DNA from: Candidatus Woesearchaeota archaeon
GTDB taxonomy: Archaea > Nanobdellota > Nanobdellia > Woesearchaeales > ARS49
Direction: 5' to 3'
Length of the DNA: 64,000 nt
Assembly (NCBI GenBank): GCA_018302815.1
Contig: JAGVZE010000011.1
Span: 1-64,000, forward strand
A model generated the notes under the pieces. The model was not told where the DNA came from. It did not search any database and saw only the letters and a program-made list of their open reading frames with translations. The position numbers were made by a program, and so were the translations under genes. Positions 34,430 through 42,909 of this stretch are shown one piece after another. How positions within the stretch are numbered: position 1 is the stretch's first letter; each line of letters begins with the position of its first letter.

Positions 34430-35034
34430 AAGAACACCTCCTTGACAAGACTGCGCGCGCCTTCAAGAAGCGTGAGCCCGACAGCCGCTTTCCTCTGCCG
34501 CTCCCGATTTTGCATGGCTCTAATCGCCTGAATTCCCGACACCTCACCCTTTTCCATCCTGTCCTTCAATTCTTCGGGCACAAGCGTTTGTAAAAGCCAT
34601 TGGTACAGCGTAGGAGCCTTGATTCCATACTTTTGCAGTAAATCCTCAACCACCTGCTCTTCTTCTGTCAAATCCTTTATTTCGCCGTAATAGAAGCGTC
34701 CAATACGCCGAACAGTTTTACGAATCTCCAATGGAGACTTTTCAGGAAGCATAACTCCAAGGCGTTGCTTTAATTCAAGCATCAATCTCCACTTATCCTG
34801 CGCTCGAAGCTCAGCGTAACGTATGCCGTAAGAACTCTTCCTGTGCGAGGCAAGCCGATAGACTTGGTGCGCTTGAAGCCCCTTCTCGGCCAGGTATGAA
34901 TGAACTTCTTGTTCAGGACCGCGAAGGTCCTTGACTTCACCGTTCTCGAAATGGACGATTCTGCACAGTGCCGCTCTAAGCTGGCTTTCAGGCAGTTCAA
35001 AATTGTTCTGCAACGCTTTCCAGTTGTTTTGCAT
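34426..35034 (-). CDS. integrase partner with internal repeat
   Basis: The 202-residue protein contains two related segments of about 45 residues: CRIVHFENGEVKDLRGPEQEV and RRIGRFYYGEIKDLTEEEQVV, each followed by LxxKG/KYG and a helix (each quoted in part). It ends with a charged helix and overlaps the recombinase start by four bases. I infer a DNA-binding protein that stands in for the missing N-terminal domain of the recombinase. No database family is recognised. Its promoter carries the right-hand operator. Confidence 0.6.
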   Translation of the reverse strand: MQNNWKALQNNFELPESQLRAALCRIVHFENGEVKDLRGPEQEVHSYLAEKGLQAHQVYRLASHRKSSYGIRYAELRAQDKWRLMLELKQRLGVMLPEKSPLEIRKTVRRIGRFYYGEIKDLTEEEQVVEDLLQKYGIKAPTLYQWLLQTLVPEELKDRMEKGEVSGIQAIRAMQNRERQRKAAVGLTLLEGARSLVKEVFL

Positions 35035-35056
35035 GACGCTTTGCCTCCTGCGCCCG

Positions 35057-35090
35057 CCTTTTATTGTTTGTCCAGCTTTTGTCCGGACAA
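35057..35090 (-). promoter_or_regulatory. right operator-promoter of the element
   Basis: Read on the minus strand: TTGTCCGGACAA, two bases, GCTGGACAAA, then a TATA-like CAATAAAAGG. The order and spacing equal those of the left copy at 10160-10193. It drives the integrase partner and integrase. The tRNA-Pro promoter lies back-to-back at about 35099-35106. Confidence 0.7.
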
Positions 35091-35134
35091 CCGAAAGCCT
35101 TTAAAAGGAGAATCTGGAATTACATGTTAGACTC

Positions 35135-35208
35135 GGGGATATGGTCTAACTTGGTTATGATGCGTGGTTTGGGACCACGTTGTCCCGGTTCAAATCCGGG
35201 TATCCCCA
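35135..35208 (+). tRNA. tRNA-Pro (TGG)
   Basis: The acceptor stem GGGGATA pairs with TATCCCC. The D arm, a CGTGG/CCACG anticodon stem with loop TTTGGGA (anticodon TGG), and a T arm CCCGG-TTCAAAT-CCGGG are all present; the discriminator is A at 35208. No CCA is encoded and no intron is seen. A TATA-like CTTTAAAAG lies about 32 bases upstream. Confidence 0.95.
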
Positions 35209-35218
35209 TAGTTTTCAG

Positions 35219-35284
35219 CGCAGAGCGCCTGCGCAGAATTATTCACGCCGCGATTTGAACTCCCTCCCGCAGGGATTGAGTTCA
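35219..35284. other. intergenic hairpins downstream of tRNA-Pro
   Basis: Two inverted repeats lie here: GCGCAG...CTGCGC (about 35219-35236) and TGAACTC...GAGTTCA (about 35256-35284) with an inner CCT/AGG pairing. They may terminate the tRNA transcript or mark an old junction. No T-tract follows at once. Confidence 0.35.
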
Positions 35285-35329
35285 CACTGCAATCCGCATT
35301 TACGATCATCAACTTAAATTTATTTTCTT

Positions 35330-35560
35330 TTACGGGCGTTTGACTTCTTTCGTGCACGCATAAAAGTCCTTAAGATATTTTCCAGACGGCCCATAGGTTT
35401 CTTTGCGAAAGCACGGCCCTTGGTGGGGGCAAATCACCTCCGTGTGGGCTGCGGGGTCCAGGAGAGTGCAGTATCGTTTTTGTGTTTTCGGGTCGTAGTC
35501 TTGGTATCCGGGTTTGCTATCGGTTGCGCACCTGATTATCGTTTCCTCAAGTTTTCCCAT
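35330..35560 (-). CDS. small Cys-containing protein
   Basis: The 76-residue protein has several cysteines, including ICPHQGPCFRKETYG and YACTKE, which suggest a metal-binding site. There is no signal peptide. I chose the ATG at 35560, which overlaps the stop of the protease gene (TAATG). The family is unknown. Confidence 0.6.
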   Translation of the reverse strand: MGKLEETIIRCATDSKPGYQDYDPKTQKRYCTLLDPAAHTEVICPHQGPCFRKETYGPSGKYLKDFYACTKEVKRP

Positions 35561-36402
35561 TAGAACACCTCTCGCCATATGGCTCTATATCTTGGATTAC
35601 GATCAAAGAACTCTTTGATGTTTTTGGCGACGCCGTATGTGTCTCTGATGTCTTCAGGGCGGTATTGGATGCTGTTTACGCCTAATATGAATGCTCTGCT
35701 GTCTAAAATGACGACGGTGGGCCCTCCGCTCATGCCGGGATTGAGTGTGGCGGAGGTGTGGACCCACCGTGTTTGATTGAAATCGTTCTCGATGCACGTT
35801 ATTATGCCTTCGAATATGCTTTTGCCGAAGCTTCCGCGGTTCCCGTGGGGAAATCCTATGCCGTACGCTCTGTCGGCTAGGCGCACATCTGCCGGATCGA
35901 CGAAGAATCTGTATGTGTTGAATTGTCCTGCTCCGTGCAAAAGGCTGATATCGAGCTCTGTGTCCTTGACTACTTGTTCGAGCGTTCCAAGAACTCTTTC
36001 CTGCGTTCCTTCAGAGTCTATTAGCTCGATTCTTTGGGATACTTCTTGTCTTTCCTCTCGCACAAGTCCGTATGCGTGAAGGATGAGTTCTGTATCGTTT
36101 TCTTTCATGGCGTGAGCGGCTGTAAGGAAATAAGTTCCGCTGTTAGTGTGCGCGATTCCAAAACAGCTAGCGTAATTCATTTTTTGTCCGTTGTTTGTTG
36201 CAATAACATGGTCGTCTGTATTTGATATTAGCTGCATTTGAACGCCAATAGTGTTGCGTAATTTGTATGTGGCATCTATGACTTGATCGAGTCCTTTTGG
36301 CCGTTCTGCTCGAACTGGAGCAGGATTATCTGCAAGGCCTATTCCGCAAAATGACGCGAAACCTAAAGCGCCTGCCACCAAGAATGAATAGAGTTGTTTC
36401 AT
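35560..36402 (-). CDS. exported trypsin-like serine protease
   Basis: The 280-residue protein has an N-terminal signal (FLVAGALGFASFCGIGLA) and the trypsin-fold catalytic residues in order: TAAHAM (His), ELDISLLHG (Asp) and LNPGMSGGPTV (Ser in GMSGGP). This is a single protease domain without PDZ. It should work outside the cell. It overlaps the hypothetical upstream gene by four bases and the small Cys protein downstream. Confidence 0.88.
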   Translation of the reverse strand: MKQLYSFLVAGALGFASFCGIGLADNPAPVRAERPKGLDQVIDATYKLRNTIGVQMQLISNTDDHVIATNNGQKMNYASCFGIAHTNSGTYFLTAAHAMKENDTELILHAYGLVREERQEVSQRIELIDSEGTQERVLGTLEQVVKDTELDISLLHGAGQFNTYRFFVDPADVRLADRAYGIGFPHGNRGSFGKSIFEGIITCIENDFNQTRWVHTSATLNPGMSGGPTVVILDSRAFILGVNSIQYRPEDIRDTYGVAKNIKEFFDRNPRYRAIWREVF

Positions 36403-36794
36403 GCGAGTCCTTTCCTCCTGCGTTTTTCGTGAAGTTCTTTGTAATCGTAAACTACTTCTTCGAGGAGTCTTTCATCTGTGGGTTCTGGTATGTAGAATGT
36501 TCTTGATTTATTTGGGAAGTCTAGGCATTGTTTTGATTTGTTCCAAACACCGCCCCACTTTTCGTTAAGCGCGCTCTTGATGCACATTATGAGTGAATTC
36601 TCTATGTATCGGTCTTTCACGTTCTGACGAAGGAACGCTTGTTCGTGTTCCGCGTTCAAGTTCAAATATTGGCTGGCGATGGCTGTTTTGCGTTCAGCGT
36701 ATTGAAGAAGATCTGCCCTGTTTTTATCTGTCATGAATTCTTTGAGGCGATTCCAGAACTTGTATGCACGTTCGTCTTCTGTGGGAGGATTCAT
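36399..36794 (-). CDS. hypothetical helical protein upstream of the protease
   Basis: The 131-residue, charged and helical protein has no signal peptide and no motif I recognise. Its end overlaps the protease start (ATGA), so both are translated together. No promoter is obvious in the 130-base gap upstream. Confidence 0.55.
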   Translation of the reverse strand: MNPPTEDERAYKFWNRLKEFMTDKNRADLLQYAERKTAIASQYLNLNAEHEQAFLRQNVKDRYIENSLIMCIKSALNEKWGGVWNKSKQCLDFPNKSRTFYIPEPTDERLLEEVVYDYKELHEKRRRKGLA

Positions 36795-36928
36795 TCGTTT
36801 GACAAACTATCCTCCATTGCAGTGTTATCTCTTCCAACACAGTAAAGTTTTTGTAAGAATTGTACGGCTGAAATAGTCGTGGTTGTTATGGATTTTGTCA
36901 AGTGTGCCTGCTATTTAATCTTTTTTCG

Positions 36929-37768
36929 TCACTGGTTGATGCTCTCATCCTTCGCGTTTTCGCGTTCATGAGTATATCGGTCGTATCCTGACTGCACGCT
37001 TTCGGCCAGTCCTTTTTTCTCGATTATTATATCATTTACTCGTTGGTATACTTCATCTTCAGGGGTGTTCGCAAGATAGTGCCAGACGTCGTGGCTGTTT
37101 GTAAGCGTGCTCATGAGCACATAAACGAGCGTTCTGCCGCTAATATACCTTGATTCGTGTTCTAGGTGGTCATCAAGCGTTCTGCCTGCTGCGATGGCCG
37201 GTTTGACAAGCTCGAATTGATTTTCTAGTGCTTTGGCGCCTTCCTGGATGAGGCGTATGTTTGTATACAGTTCGAACGCTTCGGCCACAGCCTCTGCCCG
37301 TACTCGTGACCTTGAGCTGAATGCGTAGTCAAGATAGCCAAGTTGATTATCGGTCGCATGTCCGAATTCGTGCGCGATAGAGGGGAATGTGCTGCCTTCT
37401 GTTCGTACGTATATGGTTCCGAACCAGTACATGCCTGTTGGGGTGAATATGCCGGGGATTCCCGAATAAAAAAAGCCGAAAAATTCATTATCGGGGATTA
37501 TGCTGAAATCATCTGGATCAAAATTAGTTTGGGATATCTCGCATAACCACGCGAGATATCTGTGGAATAGTTCTTCTCGTCCAAGAAGGCTCTCATTTGT
37601 GCGCAAAGAACAGATGTGATTCGTATCTTCGATGTAATCGACAAAGCTTTTGTTATCGCATCGCTGTTCAAGAGTTGTATTTGTGACAAGCGCGCGGCTG
37701 TTCGCGCACCCATTCAATGAGAGAACCAAGAGCGCCCCTTGCGCAGTTCTCTTTAAAAAGTTCCGCAT
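36929..37768 (-). CDS. lipoprotein zinc metallopeptidase
   Basis: The protein has a lipobox signal (VLSLNGCANS), so it is anchored on the outer face. The zinc motif is SIAHEFGHATDNQLG (HExxH), with a downstream RAEAVAEAFELY that may supply the third ligand Glu. The total is 279 residues. A second metallopeptidase-like lipoprotein of similar plan lies at 61898-62878. The substrate is unknown. Confidence 0.8.
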   Translation of the reverse strand: MRNFLKRTAQGALLVLSLNGCANSRALVTNTTLEQRCDNKSFVDYIEDTNHICSLRTNESLLGREELFHRYLAWLCEISQTNFDPDDFSIIPDNEFFGFFYSGIPGIFTPTGMYWFGTIYVRTEGSTFPSIAHEFGHATDNQLGYLDYAFSSRSRVRAEAVAEAFELYTNIRLIQEGAKALENQFELVKPAIAAGRTLDDHLEHESRYISGRTLVYVLMSTLTNSHDVWHYLANTPEDEVYQRVNDIIIEKKGLAESVQSGYDRYTHERENAKDESINQ

Positions 37769-37819
37769 TGATATGTTAGAATCGCAATCGCTATATAAAA
37801 TTCACGACACAGTCGTTTT

Positions 37820-38284
37820 TCACTCAGGTTTTGAGTGTGGCTGGTGGTGTTTTGTCTTCGCGGCGATGAGTTGTTCTATTTTTGCCGCATCTGAGAAGCT
37901 TTTGAGTACGATTTCATAGCCGGCTCCGCCAGGTGTGTCCACGTAAACGTCTCCGAATCTGAATAGCCGTTGAATAAGTGTTTGATTGAGATTCACATTT
38001 GAGATACTGTGATAGTTGATTCGCATTACTTTTTTTGATAGAAGTCCTTCGCGATGTTCTATTTCGTGTTCTGTGAGCGTGATTCGTTCATATCGTATTA
38101 GAATCTCAAGCGAGCTTATTAGCGCAAGTCCTATTAGCGCGAGCACCCATGCGATGATGTACGCGTTTTCTTGCGTCGCGCTATCATATAGCCAGATGGC
38201 GAATATTATCAGCGCAAAGCTAAGCGAGTAGAGAAAGAAATATCTCATTCGTGAACGGCGAAAAAACGCAGGATAGTCAGGCAT
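37820..38284 (-). CDS. membrane protein with bacterial PH-like domain
   Basis: The 154-residue protein has two membrane helices (about 13-30 and 38-60) and then a beta-rich domain (ITLTEHEIEHREGLLSKKVMRI... RFGDVYVDT) typical of bPH2/YdbS-type proteins. Such proteins are common small membrane proteins of unknown function. It is alone, between the metallopeptidase and truD. Confidence 0.75.
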   Translation of the reverse strand: MPDYPAFFRRSRMRYFFLYSLSFALIIFAIWLYDSATQENAYIIAWVLALIGLALISSLEILIRYERITLTEHEIEHREGLLSKKVMRINYHSISNVNLNQTLIQRLFRFGDVYVDTPGGAGYEIVLKSFSDAAKIEQLIAAKTKHHQPHSKPE

Positions 38285-38316
38285 GTTTTGAGTTGAGCGT
38301 TATCTAATTTAAAAAC

Positions 38317-39468
38317 TTACTGCTCAAAGAGCGCTTTGGTCACAATGGTGGCGTAAGCTCCTTTTGGGAGTTTGAACGAGAGGACTATTTTTTGCTTTCC
38401 TTGTGCTCGTTCGTCGTCCGCAAGGGTCACATCTAGTTCTATGGGCACGAGTTTGACTTCGCGTTCGCGCGCGACATATATGTGCTCTTCTGTGAACAGG
38501 TCTGTTATGGTTATTTGTTCTTTTTTGAGTACTTCTGCGACGATGTGCTTGAATTCGAGAGGGACAGTCATGTCTGGCGCTAGAAGGGGGACTGTGCCTA
38601 GTTTGGCGTCGGGATTCCACTTGCGCGGGAAAACGAGTTTTCCTGCTTCGTATTCTACGCTGAAGACTTCTTTGCTGTTTTTGCGCACGAGTATTTTGAC
38701 GCATTCGTTCCAAAGATATGATTGGTATGCTGAGAAGAATATCTCGCGTATTCCTTTGAATGTTTTTCGAAAAGCTCCTTTGAAATCTGTGGGGTTGGAT
38801 GCTAAATGTCGTATCGCGTTGCCTTCCGCGGTGCGCTCAAGTTTGTGTTGTTCTATTTCTTTGAGGCATTCGTCCCATTTGCCCCAGTTGTTCTCAATGA
38901 AGTGCTTTACCGCACGGATTACAGATTTCTGGTGCCTGTTGCGTGCTGTTACGACTTTCTTGACCGCTTCCTCGAAATTTCCGGTGAGTATGTCTTTTGC
39001 GATAAAACCAGTTACTCCTTTGAGGCTTCCGAATCGTTGGCTGTCGAAATAGTTTGGTATTCCTTCGCTAACTGAAGGCGCGTTTCGCTCAACTGTTTCT
39101 ACATCTTTGTTTTTAAGATCGCGCACGGTTATGATGAAAGAATTGCCTTTGAGTTCGCCTGTTCGAAGCGGTTTGTCAAGGAATCCGACAAGTTCCGATT
39201 CGACATTTTTTTCTTTGAAGACTCCTTTTTCGGGCGTTGTTGTCTCGACAGAGAAATACTGCGCTGTTCTTGCGTGCGTGTCTTTGAGTCCGGCAAATCC
39301 GATTCTGTTGAATGGCACTTCGCAGTGTTTCGCAAGGACTTTTTCAGCTGCGAATGTTGTCATTCCGACTTTGCGTACTTTGTAGACTGCGTGGGCTCCG
39401 CTTTCTTTCCATTCGTGCAAGGGCATTTCTTCGACGATGAAATCATCAGGTATTTGGCGTAGCTTCAT
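38317..39468 (-). CDS. truD: tRNA pseudouridine synthase TruD
   Basis: TruD makes pseudouridine 13 in tRNA. The 383-residue protein has the catalytic motif GFAGLKDTHARTAQYFSV with the Asp, the NYFDSQRFG motif, and the archaeal-type insertion domain, so it is of normal length. It overlaps the multicopper oxidase gene by four bases, an unexpected pairing of a housekeeping and an exported protein. Confidence 0.93.
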   Translation of the reverse strand: MKLRQIPDDFIVEEMPLHEWKESGAHAVYKVRKVGMTTFAAEKVLAKHCEVPFNRIGFAGLKDTHARTAQYFSVETTTPEKGVFKEKNVESELVGFLDKPLRTGELKGNSFIITVRDLKNKDVETVERNAPSVSEGIPNYFDSQRFGSLKGVTGFIAKDILTGNFEEAVKKVVTARNRHQKSVIRAVKHFIENNWGKWDECLKEIEQHKLERTAEGNAIRHLASNPTDFKGAFRKTFKGIREIFFSAYQSYLWNECVKILVRKNSKEVFSVEYEAGKLVFPRKWNPDAKLGTVPLLAPDMTVPLEFKHIVAEVLKKEQITITDLFTEEHIYVAREREVKLVPIELDVTLADDERAQGKQKIVLSFKLPKGAYATIVTKALFEQ

Positions 39469-40886
39469 TCTTCTTCCTCTGCCACGTGTACGCCGATAGA
39501 CATTCCTGCTTCAAGATGTTCTGAGATGTGGCAGTGCAGCATCCAATCTCCTGGATTGCTAAAGTCGACCACTATGTCAACACTTTTTCCTGCCGGAACT
39601 AGCACCGTGTCTTTCCAGACTGGATTTTTTTCGCCGAGTACGATGAATCTTTGTCCGTGTATGTGTATTGGGTGTTGCATCGCGTGCATTCCGCTTGATG
39701 GATTTGTTAGTCGTATCTTTAGCATCTCTGCTTTTACGGTATTTAGCGTGAAATCCATGTTTTCTTTTCCGGTTTTCGCATCGCGCAGTATCCATTTTGT
39801 GTTTTGGTTTGTGCTCTGCGCATTCATTGGCGGCATAGTGTCTTCCCATTCGATTGGCTCAGATTGTCCCATATTGTGATTCATTCCGCTGATCGTTGCC
39901 TTTATTATGAGTTCATGATCCGGTTCTTGGCTCTCGTATTTTGATAAATTGGGCAGTAAAACTCCTTCGTTAAGTTGTGCGAATTCGGGCAAAGATTTCA
40001 TCTCTCCTTCAACCACAATTGCGCCTAGTTCGTATGTCTCGTGAGGATTCTTGTTCAGCATTTGATACGTTCCTGCGTTTTCAAATGCGACATCGATTAT
40101 CGCTCTCTCGCTTGGTGCAAGAATTATGCTGTCAGCGAAAAACTCTTGAGCGTATCGTCCTGAATCGCCGCCTATGACTTTCATTTTCGCGCCGCGTATA
40201 GAAAAATTGAACATCCTCGTATTAGCTGTGTTTACGATGAAAAATCGCGCGGTTGTTCCAGTCTCAAACGAATAATCTTGTGTTGGCTTGCCGTTGATGA
40301 ACATGTCTGTTCCGAACCTGCCCATTAGCGCGTAAGTGGTGTATTCTTCGAACGGTTCTATGTCGTCGTTGAAAAGACGTATGTCATCTAAAATAAGCAC
40401 TTCTTCGTGATCGACTTGAGGGTAAGGATTTGATGGTTCGACAAGTATGGTGCCGTAAAGTCCGCGTTCTTGTTGTTCAGGCTCGTTTACGTGTGGATGG
40501 TACCAGTAGATGCCGTCATCAGGGAATTTTAAATGATATTCGAATGTTTCGCTTGGTGCGATTGGGTGTTGGACAAGGTGCATTCCGTCGTATTTGTTAT
40601 CGACGCGAACGCCGTGCCAGTGTATGAGAGTTTCTTGAGCAAGATTGTTGGTGAAATTGATTATGACTTCGCTGCCTTGTTTTACTTTGAAGAGTGGGCC
40701 TGGCACTTGATTGTTGTATGCGAAATAAGAGAGTTCACGCCCGTCAAAAAGTCCGATTGAAGGTGACGCAGAAAGATTGAATACCTCTGAGTCAAGAAGC
40801 GGTATGATTTGGCTCTCCTGCGCCTGCGTTCCTGATTGTGCTGCGCAGGATATCAAAACGATGAGCAAAAGTGGTGCGTACTTCAT
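39465..40886 (-). CDS. multicopper oxidase, exported lipoprotein
   Basis: All copper motifs are present in 473 residues: HWHGVRVD, WYHPHVNEPE, HPIHIHGQRF and HCHISEHLEAGM (type 1 Cys with Met). The N-terminus ends in a lipobox (LLIVLISCAAQ). This is a two- or three-domain laccase-like enzyme likely acting outside the cell on copper, iron or phenolic substrates; which one cannot be told. It overlaps truD by four bases. Confidence 0.92.
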   Translation of the reverse strand: MKYAPLLLIVLISCAAQSGTQAQESQIIPLLDSEVFNLSASPSIGLFDGRELSYFAYNNQVPGPLFKVKQGSEVIINFTNNLAQETLIHWHGVRVDNKYDGMHLVQHPIAPSETFEYHLKFPDDGIYWYHPHVNEPEQQERGLYGTILVEPSNPYPQVDHEEVLILDDIRLFNDDIEPFEEYTTYALMGRFGTDMFINGKPTQDYSFETGTTARFFIVNTANTRMFNFSIRGAKMKVIGGDSGRYAQEFFADSIILAPSERAIIDVAFENAGTYQMLNKNPHETYELGAIVVEGEMKSLPEFAQLNEGVLLPNLSKYESQEPDHELIIKATISGMNHNMGQSEPIEWEDTMPPMNAQSTNQNTKWILRDAKTGKENMDFTLNTVKAEMLKIRLTNPSSGMHAMQHPIHIHGQRFIVLGEKNPVWKDTVLVPAGKSVDIVVDFSNPGDWMLHCHISEHLEAGMSIGVHVAEEEE

Positions 40887-40985
40887 ATGTTTTATTTCAC
40901 TCGGAGCCTTTTTAAGCCTTCTGCATTGTTATTGACTGAACCCATATAAAAAGCTTTATAAATGAAGTTGCAGGAATCGAAATTT

Positions 40986-41348
40986 ATGGAGCGAGATATT
41001 CGCAGTCGTCTTGAAACCGTGCTCAGGCGTGCATTTGATATCGCTAGAACTGAGCGGGAGTATTTGGGTAAAGAGATAGCGCAGGAGTCTGTTCGCATTG
41101 AAGATGTGCATGATAAATACACTTTGTTCGGTATTGTTCACGAAGCGTCTATTATGCTTCAAATAACTCTTGAAAACGTCCAGAGTGTTGATGAATTCGC
41201 GAGCGTCGCAGCAGAATATGGTTCTGATCGTATGATGCCTGTGCCTGTTCAGGCAGCTTATTCACGTTTTATCGAAGGAGTCCTTGCCGCATGCGAAGGT
41301 CCTGTACTAATATCAGAATATCTGTTGGCTCCAAGGCCTGCCGCTTAA
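40986..41348 (+). CDS. hypothetical helical protein
   Basis: This 120-residue helical protein starts MERDIRSRLETVLRR. I chose the ATG at 40986 because TTTATAAA (about 40953-40960) lies about 27 bases before it; an earlier start at 40962 lies in the TATA region. It has no membrane segment and ends four bases inside the convergent cyclase-like gene. Function unknown. Confidence 0.6.
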   Translation: MERDIRSRLETVLRRAFDIARTEREYLGKEIAQESVRIEDVHDKYTLFGIVHEASIMLQITLENVQSVDEFASVAAEYGSDRMMPVPVQAAYSRFIEGVLAACEGPVLISEYLLAPRPAA

Positions 41349-42820
41349 GCTGCGACGACTTTGTTTCTTCCCGAACCTTTCGCCTTCTTGACTGCGTCCC
41401 AAACAAGCCTTGTGAGCTCAATTTCTGTTTTTGCAGTGTCAGGATACATTCCAACTCCAATGCTGACCGTGACTTCCTCCACGGGCTGATATCGCGCTTC
41501 TTCAGGCATATATATTCCCTCATTTATTGCTTTCATGTACGCACGAGATTTCTCTTGGACGGTCGCTCTTATCAGTTCTGCTCGTTCCATGGTGATTTCT
41601 TTGGTTATTTCTTTTTTGCCGCTTGGAAGCAGAACTATTATTTCTTCTCCGCCCCATCTGTACACTTCATCTGTCGATCGAACAGAATCTTTCATTGTAG
41701 TTGCGACAAAATTAAGGACGTTATCCGCGATAGTAACTCCATAATATCCGTTTAGATTCTTGAAATTGTCGATATCGACCATTATGAAGCCGACTTTTTG
41801 ATTGCGCCTTTGAGCTTTTGTTGTGAGAACTTTGAATTCTTCACTGATGACTCTGTTGCTTCTAAGGCCGGTTTTAGTGTCCATCGCGATGCTTGAAGTG
41901 AATTTTACCTCTCGGTTTGTGATTTCCTGTTCTACGATGTGCGTTTTAGTGCGAAGGAATTCTATCGCTTCAAAAGTTAGCATTTCTTTGAAATCTAATA
42001 GAAGTGTTGTTGAATAAGTGCTGAACTGTTGTGGGCGTATCATGAGTTTTATGTCGCGTTCTATGTCTTGCACGGTTATGCGGTTTTTTCCCAAAAGCCA
42101 ATTGAGTATGCCTCTACGCGAGTTGTACCTTTCAGGCAGGCGCAGGATTGAATATTTCTGCGTGAATAGTCCTTGAAGATGCTCCACAGCAGTTAGTTCT
42201 TTTCTGATCGCTCCGGTTAACTCGTTATCAATTGTTTTCCACAACTGCACTATCTTGTCGATGAATGCATCCGGGGCTCTTGCGAGCGCGGCGTTTGTTG
42301 AGGTGATTAATTCAAGCATTTCTTTTGCGAGCTTTCCTAATTCATCCTGTACGCTCATAAATAGCCGCAGTGAATCTTTTATGTGTTTGACCGCGTCAAG
42401 TTCAAGCTCGTACGCTCTGATGTGCTCTTTCGTTTCTTTGACCACTTGCGCTAGTTTTTCCTGCGCAGCCGGACCAATAGCGGTAAGTTTGCTCAAATCG
42501 TGGGCTTCCAGCGTGATCGCTCGCTCTATCTGCGCGCTTTCCTGCTCTGCTTCTTTTTCAAGCTCGTGTACGTATGCGCGAAATGGTTCATTTATGTGCG
42601 CGCGTAGTTGTTCCAAAGTTTCAAGAGCTGGCGCGGCATTTGAATCGGTTTTGAATTGCTCGAGCTGGTCGCAAAGCAAATTTACAAGTTCAGAATGGTC
42701 CACGAGAAGTGATGCCCTGCTGCCGACAGAACCTAGTTGTTTTTGTAGCTGCTCGAACTGATTCTGCTCTTTTTTCACAAGGTCAGCTAGCGCTATTCTG
42801 AGTTCTTCGACCTCTTTCAT
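41345..42820 (-). CDS. GGDEF-type (diguanylate cyclase-like) protein with I-site
   Basis: The N-terminal 300 or so residues are a long helical region. The C-terminal domain has DIDNFKNLNGYYG, the signature RWGGEEIIVLL (GGEEI in place of GGDEF, near residue 389) and an RSTD I-site exactly five residues before it, as in feedback-inhibited cyclases. I chose the ATG at 42820 since a TATA-like CTTAAATATT lies about 22 bases upstream. GGDEF proteins are rare in archaea; cyclase activity is unproven. Confidence 0.8.
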   Translation of the reverse strand: MKEVEELRIALADLVKKEQNQFEQLQKQLGSVGSRASLLVDHSELVNLLCDQLEQFKTDSNAAPALETLEQLRAHINEPFRAYVHELEKEAEQESAQIERAITLEAHDLSKLTAIGPAAQEKLAQVVKETKEHIRAYELELDAVKHIKDSLRLFMSVQDELGKLAKEMLELITSTNAALARAPDAFIDKIVQLWKTIDNELTGAIRKELTAVEHLQGLFTQKYSILRLPERYNSRRGILNWLLGKNRITVQDIERDIKLMIRPQQFSTYSTTLLLDFKEMLTFEAIEFLRTKTHIVEQEITNREVKFTSSIAMDTKTGLRSNRVISEEFKVLTTKAQRRNQKVGFIMVDIDNFKNLNGYYGVTIADNVLNFVATTMKDSVRSTDEVYRWGGEEIIVLLPSGKKEITKEITMERAELIRATVQEKSRAYMKAINEGIYMPEEARYQPVEEVTVSIGVGMYPDTAKTEIELTRLVWDAVKKAKGSGRNKVVAA

Positions 42821-42909
42821 GAATGTGCGTCTGTTCTTGAAATATTTAAGCGTTGCCAAGCACAATGCTTATAAAGTATCTTCGCATCATAGTGTTTGGT
42901 GAAAAGAGG

